A DNA stretch of 36,291 nucleotides from Ignavibacteria bacterium (lineage in GTDB: Bacteria; Bacteroidota; Ignavibacteria; Ignavibacteriales; Melioribacteraceae), in contig JAAYAN010000128.1 in assembly GCA_012719345.1 (NCBI GenBank), forward strand, positions 1 through 36,291, written 5' to 3'. Position 1 is the stretch's first letter; every line of letters starts with the position of its first letter. Positions 7,981 through 15,622 of this stretch are shown here, piece after piece. The notes beneath the pieces were generated by a model, which saw nothing but the letters and a program-made list of their open reading frames with translations, was not told the origin of the DNA and searched no databases. A program made the translations under genes and the position numbers.

Positions 7981-10755
7981 ATGGCAAATTACTTTTTGAA
8001 CAGCAGATTGGCATCATTCTTTTTTGTACTGTTAATTTTTTACACAAATCTCTTTGCCCAAACGGGAACAATAAAAGGAACAGTTGTTGATTCGGAAACT
8101 GGAACGCCTTTATTTGGAATAAATGTATCTTTGCAAGACACTATTGTTAACAATTCAAAGACAAAAAAACCAAATATTCATCCCTACGATATTGCTGTTT
8201 CTAAAAAGATAACAAGAATTGTCCCAGGCCAATTATTGTTTAATCTATGTGATGAAAATCCTGCTGAATTAATAAGCAGAATGCCAAGTGTAACATTTTG
8301 CAGAAACGATGGCGAAATAAACAAAATAATTCTTCGCGGAATAATGCCGAATAGTATTCCAGTAACAATTAATGGAATAGAACTTCCTTCATCAAATTGG
8401 AAAGATAAAAGTTTTGATTTGAGTCTGTTCCCAATAGAAATATTCACTCATATTGATCCACAAACATCGATAAATCTTTATGATGATGTCAATTCTATTA
8501 GTGGATATGCAATTTTATCATTCTCTGAAGCTTCATCATTTCATAAGTGCCTTTTAAAAATTGGAACAACATATAATAAATTAGCTAACTTAAAAAAGAA
8601 TTATAGTGTATTAGGAAAATATGAAAAAAGATTTACCAATTTGGAAAGTCTAGGTTTAAGATTCATTTTTTCAGCGAAGAATAAAGAAACACCATACCAA
8701 ACCTCCAGCAGGAATTATTCCGGAGACTATACAACAGGTATAAATCTTTCTGATAATTTAAAGGAAAGCAGTCTTAATAATTACAATCTTATTCTTGATT
8801 ACTCTTCTGATTTTTGGAATGCCAGTTTTATGAATATTTTTAGTTATAAGAACAGCGAAATTGAAAGCAGAAGCAGTAACTACAATTTTGCTAATCACTT
8901 ATTTCCTTTCGGAATGAATTCCGGTATCTCACAGCAAAAGCAGGCAATAAACTTTTACGCGCTTACAAACCGATTCAATTTTGGAAATACAAAGATATAT
9001 TTTAATGCTACCTATATAAAACAAAGTTCAAAATATTACGGGAATTATTACAACTTCATCCAGTCTTCACCGGTTCAGGAAATTTCTTTTGAAGAAAGGA
9101 GATATGCAGACCCGGTGAATTTAATAAAAAAGTATAACACCATCTTAGATACTGAGGGCATTCCTGTTCAATATATCCAGCCCGAAAACACATATTTATC
9201 GGATTTAAACTATTTCGAGAATAAGATGTTTGATAAGAAGGTTAAAATCAAGACTGACTTGATACAGCAAATTAAAATAGCAAAAAAACTTTCTATCGAA
9301 TTAATAACCGGGTACAAATTTGATTATTTAAACAGGAGGAATTCAGCTTATGCAACAAGCTACAATTTGGATTTAGCAGAAAACAACAATAACCGCCAGT
9401 ATTTTGCACAATTGGCTTCTGAACATTTCGGTTACAATCCGGTTTCTGCTTCAAACAACGGAATTCCGGCAATTATTTTTTCAGACCCATCATTTACAAA
9501 TTTTGGAATTATTAAGAATAAATACTCAATCCCCTGGTCTGTGGATAATAATAAACTCGGCAAAATATTCGAGACAATAAAAAGTAACGATAAGAATAGT
9601 TTTAACGAAAACTATCTTTTATCGGGTTATCCTGATTATAACTTAAAAGAATACTTGAATGCCGCTTATTTTATGACAAGTTTTGATTTATTGGATTATG
9701 GTCTTTCAAGTATATTAAAAATTAATGCCGGAATAAGATATGAGAACTTGAATTCAAAGTTTTCTGGTATAGATAATTCACCGTTAAAAGATACTTCCCC
9801 ATTTAAAAATAGGTTTTCCCGTAAATTTGAAAAAGTTTTCCCATCAATAAATGTTCTATATTCTGTTTCAGATTATATGAAAATAAGGAGTTCTTACAAT
9901 AAAAGTTACAGTAAACCTGATTATATAAATTATTTGCCTCCTTCATACCATTCTTCGGTACATACTTACGTCCATAATCCGTTTCTTAAACCTGCAATTG
10001 CAAATAACTTTGATTTTGGCATTAATGTTTTCAGCAATGAAATGGGAATTTTTACAGCAAACGCTTTTTACAAAGAGATTGAAGATAATACTGTTTTTCT
10101 TGGAGAAGTTTCTCCGAATGCTCCGTTATTTGATGTTCCTGAAAAATTTCAGCAAAACTTAAATATCCTTCAGCATTTTAAAACTGACAATAATTTTATA
10201 GTGAACTTGCCGGTAAATAACTATAATAAAGCTTATTACAGAGGTGTTGAATTATCGTGGTTGACTGATTTTTGGTATTCAAACCACTATTCAAATAGGT
10301 TTACTTTGGATTTGAATTATTCATTTATTTCTTCAAATACAGTTTTACCAAGAATTGAAAGGAAAATTTATCCGCCGAACGTAAGACCAATTCGTCCCGG
10401 GTATAATTACATAACAATTCCTGTAAGAAACTTAAACCACCCGCAGACTTTATTCAACGCAGCATTAGGATGGGATTATAAAGCTTTCAGCGCACTTTTT
10501 GCATATCAGTATATCGGGCAAACTAATTTTTATAATGAGTTAAATGAACTGACCCAAGAATCACATCAAAAGCCAATATCACTTTTTGATATGAGTTTTA
10601 TGTACGAATTCCGTTTCCCTGTTAAAATCAATTTAAGCTTTAAGAATATCGGCAACCGGATTATTGAAAGCGAATTAAATAATCCTGCAATGCCGCTAAA
10701 CAGCGAGTATTACGGGTATTCAATAAACTTTGGCTTAGAATATGAATTTGATTGA
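7981..10755 (+). CDS. TonB-dependent outer membrane receptor with a truncated N-terminal domain
   Basis: This is a TonB-dependent receptor, an outer-membrane gate for siderophores, sugars or vitamins. A signal peptide (RLASFFFVLLIFYTNLFA, cleavage before QTG) is followed by the start of a carboxypeptidase-regulatory-like domain (GTIKGTVVDSETGTPLFGINVSLQ), which breaks off after about 28 residues. The sequence then runs into a plug domain (PAELISRMPSVTF, INKIILRGI, ITINGIELPSS-like elements around residues 95-150) and a long beta-barrel of about 700 residues rich in Asn, Tyr and aromatic girdles. The last residues are LEYEFD. ATG 7981 is preferred over TTG 7969 because it follows GCGGGAC and gives a clean signal peptide. 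No SusD partner lies next to it, so the substrate is unknown. Confidence 0.85.
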   Translation: MANYFLNSRLASFFFVLLIFYTNLFAQTGTIKGTVVDSETGTPLFGINVSLQDTIVNNSKTKKPNIHPYDIAVSKKITRIVPGQLLFNLCDENPAELISRMPSVTFCRNDGEINKIILRGIMPNSIPVTINGIELPSSNWKDKSFDLSLFPIEIFTHIDPQTSINLYDDVNSISGYAILSFSEASSFHKCLLKIGTTYNKLANLKKNYSVLGKYEKRFTNLESLGLRFIFSAKNKETPYQTSSRNYSGDYTTGINLSDNLKESSLNNYNLILDYSSDFWNASFMNIFSYKNSEIESRSSNYNFANHLFPFGMNSGISQQKQAINFYALTNRFNFGNTKIYFNATYIKQSSKYYGNYYNFIQSSPVQEISFEERRYADPVNLIKKYNTILDTEGIPVQYIQPENTYLSDLNYFENKMFDKKVKIKTDLIQQIKIAKKLSIELITGYKFDYLNRRNSAYATSYNLDLAENNNNRQYFAQLASEHFGYNPVSASNNGIPAIIFSDPSFTNFGIIKNKYSIPWSVDNNKLGKIFETIKSNDKNSFNENYLLSGYPDYNLKEYLNAAYFMTSFDLLDYGLSSILKINAGIRYENLNSKFSGIDNSPLKDTSPFKNRFSRKFEKVFPSINVLYSVSDYMKIRSSYNKSYSKPDYINYLPPSYHSSVHTYVHNPFLKPAIANNFDFGINVFSNEMGIFTANAFYKEIEDNTVFLGEVSPNAPLFDVPEKFQQNLNILQHFKTDNNFIVNLPVNNYNKAYYRGVELSWLTDFWYSNHYSNRFTLDLNYSFISSNTVLPRIERKIYPPNVRPIRPGYNYITIPVRNLNHPQTLFNAALGWDYKAFSALFAYQYIGQTNFYNELNELTQESHQKPISLFDMSFMYEFRFPVKINLSFKNIGNRIIESELNNPAMPLNSEYYGYSINFGLEYEFD

Positions 10756-10768
10756 GCGGGATTATACT

Positions 10769-10796
10769 GAGTAAGAGTAAGAAGTATGAGTAAGAA
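10769..10796. repeat. GAGTAAGA-type short interspersed repeat, copy 1
   Basis: Three GAGTAAGA words lie in 28 bases between the TonB receptor stop and the SPOR gene stop. The same word recurs at 12965-13002 around a palindrome. The copy lies in a 50-base gap between convergent genes and has no visible coding role. Confidence 0.55.
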
Positions 10797-10805
10797 AGAA
10801 AAACT

Positions 10806-11540
10806 TTATTGAGTTATTTCGGTTACTCTGGCAGAAATTTTTAATTTTTCATTAATCTTCTTTACCAATTCTTCTGCTTCCTGCTCGGTGCGGAATTTAC
10901 CGGTAGTAACAATATTAAAAATGCTGCCGCCTACATTCTTTTCGGTAATTACTGCATCATATTTTTCTTTTTTCAAATCGGCTTTCAGTTTTTCAGCATT
11001 AAATTTGTTGATAAAAGCTCCGGCTTGCACTGTAAATTTATACGCCGTTAATCCATTATCAGTATTTTCGGGAACAGGAACAGCATTTTCATTATTCCCT
11101 TCCGGAAGTTCAGCAGCAGCATTATCATTCTCTCCTGAAGATGGAGATTCTATCTTTTTTGCTAAAGGAATGTACTTTGAGCGCGGAAATTCCGATTCAA
11201 GCTTTGCAAACCATTCATTTGCTTTAACATAAAGTCCGGTTGAATAATAGTAAGAATAAATATTAAACATTGCTGCATCGGCAAAATAGTGGTCGGGAAA
11301 TTTTTCCAAAAATGCACTGTATTTATCCAATGCGGTTTTTCCGTCCTCTGTTAAAACTGCATCAAGGTAAAAGATATCGGGATCGGAAGAAACTTTTGAA
11401 CTGTTTTCTTTCAAATACTCGATTGATGATTTTAAGCTGCCCGATTCAATTTCTTCAAGTAATTCTATTACTTTTTCGCTCTGGCAAAAGATAAATGAAG
11501 AAAGAAAAATTATCTGAATAGAAATGATTTTAATTTTCAT
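10806..11540 (-). CDS. Exported TPR-like protein with C-terminal SPOR domain
   Basis: The 244-residue product has a signal peptide (MKIKIISIQIIFLSSFIFC, cleaved near CQ). A helical TPR-like region at about residues 25-130 resembles outer-membrane assembly/tol-pal tetratricopeptides (TALDKYSAFLEKFPDHYFADAA, YVKANEWFAKLESEFPRSKY). A low-complexity acidic linker covers about 131-165, and a SPOR domain about 167-243 (YKFTVQAGAFINKFNAEKL, then YDAVITEK). SPOR domains bind denuded glycan strands of septal peptidoglycan, so a periplasmic role in division or wall remodelling is likely. Its start lies seven bases after the miaB stop, so the two genes are probably co-transcribed. Confidence 0.88.
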   Translation of the reverse strand: MKIKIISIQIIFLSSFIFCQSEKVIELLEEIESGSLKSSIEYLKENSSKVSSDPDIFYLDAVLTEDGKTALDKYSAFLEKFPDHYFADAAMFNIYSYYYSTGLYVKANEWFAKLESEFPRSKYIPLAKKIESPSSGENDNAAAELPEGNNENAVPVPENTDNGLTAYKFTVQAGAFINKFNAEKLKADLKKEKYDAVITEKNVGGSIFNIVTTGKFRTEQEAEELVKKINEKLKISARVTEITQ

Positions 11541-11547
11541 AAATTGC

Positions 11548-12894
11548 TCAAGCTGTTAGCGAAACATTCAAATCTTTAATTTCTTTTTCGGTTAAGTCCC
11601 CGAAAAGCGTGCCGGATGTTGCTTTATTAATCTTCACTTTTACGTAATCGCCAAGTTTAATATCATCTTGTTTACTGAAAATTACTACTTTGTTCGTTCC
11701 GGTTCTTCCCATCAAAAACTCTTCCGATTTGCGGCTGAAGCCTTCAACCAGAACAACGTCTTCGGTTCCGATAAGCTCCTGATTCAATTCGTAAGAAATT
11801 TTCTGCTGGAGATCAATAATTTCCGTAAGTCTCCGCGATTTCACTTCTTCGTCAACACTATCCTGCATCTTAAACGCTTTTGTTCCTTCGCGCGGCGAAT
11901 ACTTGAACATAAAAGCCCCGTCGTACCGGACTTTTTTCATCAGCTCGATTGTAGCTTTATGGTCGTCTTCAGTTTCTGAAGGAAATCCGGAAATTATATC
12001 AGTCGAAAAACTTACACCTGGGATAATCTCTTTTGCTTTTTCTATCATTTTCAGATAATGCTCAACAGTGTAATTCCTGTTCATCAGTTCAAGTATCCGG
12101 TTGGAACCCGATTGAACCGGGAGATGAATATAATTACAGATATTGGGATTATCAGCAATGGTATAAATCAGTTTATCCGAAAAATCCCGCGGATGCGAAG
12201 TTGTAAATCTTATTCTAATTGAACGGTCTACAGCAGCGCAGGCAGCCAAAAGATCCGGAAAATCGTTCCCGTTATCGCTATATGAATTTACATTCTGACC
12301 TAGCAATGTAATTTCTTTAAACCCTCTTTCCGATAATTCTTTAATTTCTGCGGTAATTGAATTAAGCGACCGGCTTCTTTCTCTTCCTCGGGTATAAGGA
12401 ACAACGCAATATGTGCAGAAATTATCGCATCCTCTCATTACGGAAATCCACGCAGAAAGTCCGTCCTCGCGATAAGGAGTAATGTCGTCATATGTTTCTG
12501 TTCTCGATAATTTTACCCCTATTCCTTTTCCACCGGCAAACACATTATCAATAAATTCCGGCAATCTGCGGTATTCATCAGGACCAACAACAAGGTCAAC
12601 TATCTTCTTCTGATTGATTAATTCCTCGCGAAGCCTTTCAGCCATACAGCCTAAAATACCGATAACCGAATCCGGTCTTGCTTTCTTTATATTTTTAATA
12701 CTGTCGATTCTTCCGTAAATCCTCTGTTCAGCATTTTCTCTGATGCTGCAGGTATTCATCAAAATTATATCGGCATTATTTATTTCCTGAGTAAGATTAA
12801 ACCCTTTGCTTTTTAAAATGCTCATAACCAATTCGCTGTCGGCAACATTCATCTGACATCCATATGTTTCTATATATACGTTGCTTTTATTCAT
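11548..12894 (-). CDS. miaB: tRNA-2-methylthio-N6-dimethylallyladenosine synthase
   Basis: This radical-SAM enzyme adds the methylthio group to i6A37 of tRNAs reading U-starting codons. The N-terminal UPF0004 domain supplies the three cysteines of one iron-sulfur cluster: C13 (YGCQMN), C49 (NTCSIRE) and C83 (LGCMAE). The radical-SAM CxxxCxxC motif is C156, C160 and C163 (RGCDNFCTYCVVPYTRGRE). A TRAM domain occupies about residues 385-445. The MNTCSIRE and CVVPYTRGRERSR contexts point to MiaB rather than MtaB or RimO. I chose the start at 12894 (MNKSNVYIETYGCQMN), preceded by AGGA, giving 448 residues, the usual length; an in-frame extension to 13005 reads through an interspersed repeat and is not credible. 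Confidence 0.95.
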   Translation of the reverse strand: MNKSNVYIETYGCQMNVADSELVMSILKSKGFNLTQEINNADIILMNTCSIRENAEQRIYGRIDSIKNIKKARPDSVIGILGCMAERLREELINQKKIVDLVVGPDEYRRLPEFIDNVFAGGKGIGVKLSRTETYDDITPYREDGLSAWISVMRGCDNFCTYCVVPYTRGRERSRSLNSITAEIKELSERGFKEITLLGQNVNSYSDNGNDFPDLLAACAAVDRSIRIRFTTSHPRDFSDKLIYTIADNPNICNYIHLPVQSGSNRILELMNRNYTVEHYLKMIEKAKEIIPGVSFSTDIISGFPSETEDDHKATIELMKKVRYDGAFMFKYSPREGTKAFKMQDSVDEEVKSRRLTEIIDLQQKISYELNQELIGTEDVVLVEGFSRKSEEFLMGRTGTNKVVIFSKQDDIKLGDYVKVKINKATSGTLFGDLTEKEIKDLNVSLTA

Positions 12895-12964
12895 AAATTC
12901 CTGTAAATCCTTTCCTAAAATTGACTTGTAAAAATAGTTATTATAGAAGGCATAAACAAGGGAA

Positions 12965-13002
12965 AGAGTAAGAAGCCTGCCGGCAGGCAGGTAAGAGTAA
13001 GA
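12965..13002. repeat. GTAAGAGTAAGA repeat enclosing a 14-bp perfect palindrome
   Basis: AGAGTAAGA and GTAAGAGTAAGA flank GCCTGCCGGCAGGC at 12975-12988, a perfect 14-bp palindrome followed by AGG so that CCTGCCGGCAGGCAGG can be read. The GC-rich core is out of keeping with the AT-rich surroundings. The element lies about 70 bases upstream of miaB and is related to the copy at 10769-10796. Confidence 0.6.
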
Positions 13003-13005
13003 CAA

Positions 13006-13136
13006 AAAAAATAGAAGACTATTATTATAACTTCTTAATTATATTGCCTCTAATAAAAACGAGACAGCTATGCAAGGGCGAAAAGAAGGAGATGTGCAGT
13101 AGAACGTGTACTGCCCATAGTAAAGGAATAATATGG
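13006..13136. other. Gene-poor stretch between miaB and the FG-GAP remnant
   Basis: I find no gene here. GCAGTA at 13096-13101 and TACTGC at 13109-13114 form a short hairpin around GAACGTG. The stretch may be further debris from the adjacent pseudogene, but no family is recognisable. Confidence 0.4.
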
Positions 13137-13468
13137 CTACCTCAGGTATTCGTAAGCAGCTTTAATGAAATCGTCAAATCCGTCTTTGTTTACATTCCCT
13201 ATCCCTGTAAGATAGCCTGATAATGTAGCGTCCGGTTTATAGAAAAAACCTGTTCCCCTAAATAAACCTCTGAGAAATTCAGATTATTTTAATCCCGAAA
13301 AATTACGCAATAATCATCATAGCTATCTCCATTTATATCCCCAAGCGAATTTGCTCCGGTTAGTTTATTAACCGTGGTTCCGGTGTAAGTTTTAACAAGG
13401 TGAAGGCTGTCTTGAGCGTTAATTAAATGAAATAAATTAATGACTAAAAGTAAAATCAAAATTTTCAT
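13137..13468 (-). pseudogene. Decayed exported FG-GAP/integrin-like repeat gene
   Basis: A start at 13468 with a good ribosome binding site (AAAGGAAAT) opens a 59-codon frame: a signal peptide (MKILILLLVINLFHLINA, cleaved before QD), then an FG-GAP-like calcium-loop motif GDINGDSYDDYCV, and a stop at 13289-13291. After this stop, another frame encodes VYLG-type sequence and then YLTGIGNVNKDGFDDFIKA, a second FG-GAP unit, ending at TAG 13137-13139. Signal peptide plus two broken FG-GAP units in different frames indicates the remnant of a larger surface protein. It is far shorter than normal FG-GAP proteins, which carry many units. Sequencing error could explain one shift but not the small overall size. 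Confidence 0.7.
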
Positions 13469-13842
13469 ATTTATTTCCTTTATTAATTGCCCGCACCAAA
13501 AGAATTGCCCGCCGCGATAGTTTTATTATTTATTCAGCCTTCCCTGGCTATAAAACTTTTTCCCTTTTGTAAATAAAATTTACGTTAACAATAAAATATT
13601 TATAAAACAAGAATTATTTTAATTTTTGGCAAGAACATTATTAAGAAAATGGAGTAAATATGCGGTTTTTAGTGCAAAAGTATGTTAGTATTTTGTATCG
13701 TTTCCCATAAGTTTTTGCTATAAAAAGAAAGGGAACCTTATATGTAGAGACGTTCTATTTAACGTCTCTCTACTGTGTAAAATTTTACTGTCTGTAATTC
13801 AATTATATCACGCTTTCAGATATGTATATATATTACTGTAAT
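13469..13842. other. 374-base intergenic region
   Basis: This is an AT-rich stretch lying upstream of the FG-GAP remnant and downstream of the corrinoid operon stop. It holds the inverted repeat at 13744-13773 and the ribosome binding site of the pseudogene. I see no open frame of useful length, no RNA gene and no convincing terminator with a T-tract for the corrinoid operon. Confidence 0.5.
13744..13773. repeat. Inverted repeat GTAGAGACGTT...AACGTCTCTCTAC
   Basis: AGAGACGTT at 13746-13754 is a perfect complement of AACGTCTCT at 13761-13769 around CTATTT, and the outer GT/AC bases pair again past a two-base bulge. There is no T-run on either side, so it is not a standard terminator. It resembles a short palindromic interspersed element, perhaps also acting as a 3' end for the corrinoid operon. 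Confidence 0.6.
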
Positions 13843-14874
13843 TTATCTGCAGCTTTTAACAGCTTTAAGAAAAGCCATTATATTTTCCGTGCTTACATTC
13901 GGGGGCATTCCGCCGCCGCAGGACATAATTATCCGGCTTCTGTCTTCAAGAGAATCAATCAATTCTTTGGTTTTTTGTTCAACTTCTTCGGGTGTGCCGG
14001 CAGCTAAAACATCGCGCGGAGGCAGATTGCCCAGCATTGTAATGCTATTCCTTGTAAGTGTTTTTAGTTCGTTAAGATGAACGTCAAAACCCATATTGAA
14101 AAGATTGATACCCATTTCGGGCAGTATCGGCGCAGATACGCGGCAAGGCGCATCGTTGTGCAAAAATTTAACGGATACATCTCCCGAATAAATTTCCTTA
14201 AAATATGGAAGCCCGAATTCGCGAAATTCTGTTTCGCCTAGAAATCCGATAATATCATCAAGCATTAAAATTCCGTCAATTGTCGGAAAAGTCTTTCGTT
14301 GCAGCTCGTGCCATTCTTTCAAAAATTGCGTTATTTTTTTCATTAAAGTTTCAATTTTATCTGGTTGCATCATCATTGTTGTTAAAAGTTCGGTAGTGCC
14401 CATCAAATAACTTGCAATATTAAGCGGACCTCTTGAAACGGAAAATCTTATTTTGTGTCCGGCTGCTTCAATTTTTGGCTGGACAAGTTTTAATCTGTTT
14501 AACATAAAGGGCAGTATCCCGTCTTGAGCAGGATCAGGCTGATGAAGTTCGTCAATATCGTCTGCCGAGTTTATCATTTTGTATGCGTGAGGAAATTCAT
14601 TTTCAGGATAGCTGCATCTTGCACCAAATGCCGAAGGCTCGGTGCACATCCCGTACTCCGACCAGAATCCCGGCAAAAACATAATTTCCGGAAATTCGTT
14701 TATCGCCTTAAGGTTGGCATCAAAAAAGATTTCGTCGTTCGAAAAATAGTCGATAATATTTTTTCCGTACCAATTAGGCAGCCAGGGGCAGTCTATTATA
14801 AATCCTATTGGCATTGGATTAAAAACTTCACCGTTAATTACTCTTTTAAGTATGTCCCATTGTTTATCTGTCAT
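13843..14874 (-). CDS. UroD-family methyltransferase, probable methyl donor:corrinoid or methylcorrinoid enzyme
   Basis: The 343-residue protein has the uroporphyrinogen-decarboxylase (TIM barrel) fold shared by heme UroD and the zinc methyltransferases MtaA, MtbA and CmuA. Its place in a corrinoid operon argues for the methyltransferase role. H239 (FLHNDAPC) and C319 (MSCGGG) stand about 80 residues apart, like the first and last zinc ligands of MtaA-type HxC...C sites, but the position two after the histidine is D241, with cysteine at 244. The substrate therefore cannot be read off by homology. Its start overlaps the reactivation gene by 11 bases. It might take a methyl group from a small methylated compound and give it to the corrinoid protein. 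Confidence 0.8.
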   Translation of the reverse strand: MTDKQWDILKRVINGEVFNPMPIGFIIDCPWLPNWYGKNIIDYFSNDEIFFDANLKAINEFPEIMFLPGFWSEYGMCTEPSAFGARCSYPENEFPHAYKMINSADDIDELHQPDPAQDGILPFMLNRLKLVQPKIEAAGHKIRFSVSRGPLNIASYLMGTTELLTTMMMQPDKIETLMKKITQFLKEWHELQRKTFPTIDGILMLDDIIGFLGETEFREFGLPYFKEIYSGDVSVKFLHNDAPCRVSAPILPEMGINLFNMGFDVHLNELKTLTRNSITMLGNLPPRDVLAAGTPEEVEQKTKELIDSLEDRSRIIMSCGGGMPPNVSTENIMAFLKAVKSCR

Positions 14875-15622
14875 CAGTTACCTCTTTCTTGTTTAGTTCA
14901 GTTTGTTTCTTTTTTCTGTAAATACATTCTTTCATTAAACATGTATCGCACAAATAGTCGTTCCAGGTTACTTCTTTGCCAACACCTATTATTCCGCTTA
15001 CGGATTTAATCGGATTCATCAATGCGGATTCGTTTAAAGAAATTCCGCAAAAGTTCGCGGGCAAAATTGAAAAAAGTTTATGCTGCTCGGCAACAGACCA
15101 ATTGCAATAACCGGGACTATAACGATTTGTAATGTTTAAATCATCTTTTTCCATTTCATCGGAAATAAAGTTATGAAACATATCGGCAGCTTTTTCCGCT
15201 GCGGCAGATGCAACGGTATCAATTATAAATCCGAAAGCCGCGTCATTTTGTAATTCTTTCTTTGCCCATTTTTCCATTTTATCGCCAATTGTGCAGACGA
15301 AAATTACAGCTTTTTCACTTTTCTTAAGCTGGCTGTAAACAATCTTCCCGACATTAAAAACGTGTCCTTCTAATAATATATTATCTTTTGCTCCTTCCGG
15401 TTTTTCAAAATCCGCAATTTTATATCCGGCTTTTATTTCCGCAACAGAATAAAATTTATCAATTGCAATATCAATCATTTTGCCGAAATGCTCATCAATG
15501 GAATTAGTCGAATATCCCAAAGAACTAATTATTTCATCCTTTTCAAGGATCAGCTTTTCAATTTCGGACTTTACGGAATAACAATTTCCCTCAGCTTTTA
15601 CTTTTCGGGTGAATAAATTCAT
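14864..15622 (-). CDS. MetH activation-domain-like protein (corrinoid reactivation)
   Basis: The 252-residue protein resembles the stand-alone version of the C-terminal activation domain of cobalamin-dependent methionine synthase, which binds S-adenosylmethionine and re-methylates inactive cob(II)alamin. The family signature R-x-x-x-G-Y is present as RYSPGYCNWS at residues 167-176, and the mixed fold before it (VIFVCTIGDKMEKWAKKEL) matches. The C-terminus adds a cysteine cluster, C225-x2-C228-x4-C233, that could hold an iron-sulfur centre for electron transfer. The ATG overlaps the stop of the homocysteine methyltransferase gene, so translation is coupled. No separate ferredoxin gene is seen. 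Confidence 0.8.
   Translation of the reverse strand: MNLFTRKVKAEGNCYSVKSEIEKLILEKDEIISSLGYSTNSIDEHFGKMIDIAIDKFYSVAEIKAGYKIADFEKPEGAKDNILLEGHVFNVGKIVYSQLKKSEKAVIFVCTIGDKMEKWAKKELQNDAAFGFIIDTVASAAAEKAADMFHNFISDEMEKDDLNITNRYSPGYCNWSVAEQHKLFSILPANFCGISLNESALMNPIKSVSGIIGVGKEVTWNDYLCDTCLMKECIYRKKKQTELNKKEVTDDR

Noticed and set aside
12895-13005. N-terminal extension of miaB
   Set aside because: The extension reads through the GTAAGAGTAAGA/palindrome repeat, lacks family similarity, and the start at 12894 has a ribosome binding site and the standard MiaB N-terminus.
13090-13120. GCAGTA/TACTGC hairpin as a terminator or intron remnant
   Set aside because: The six-bp stem has no T-tract and no flanking sequence that I can match to an intron or insertion element.
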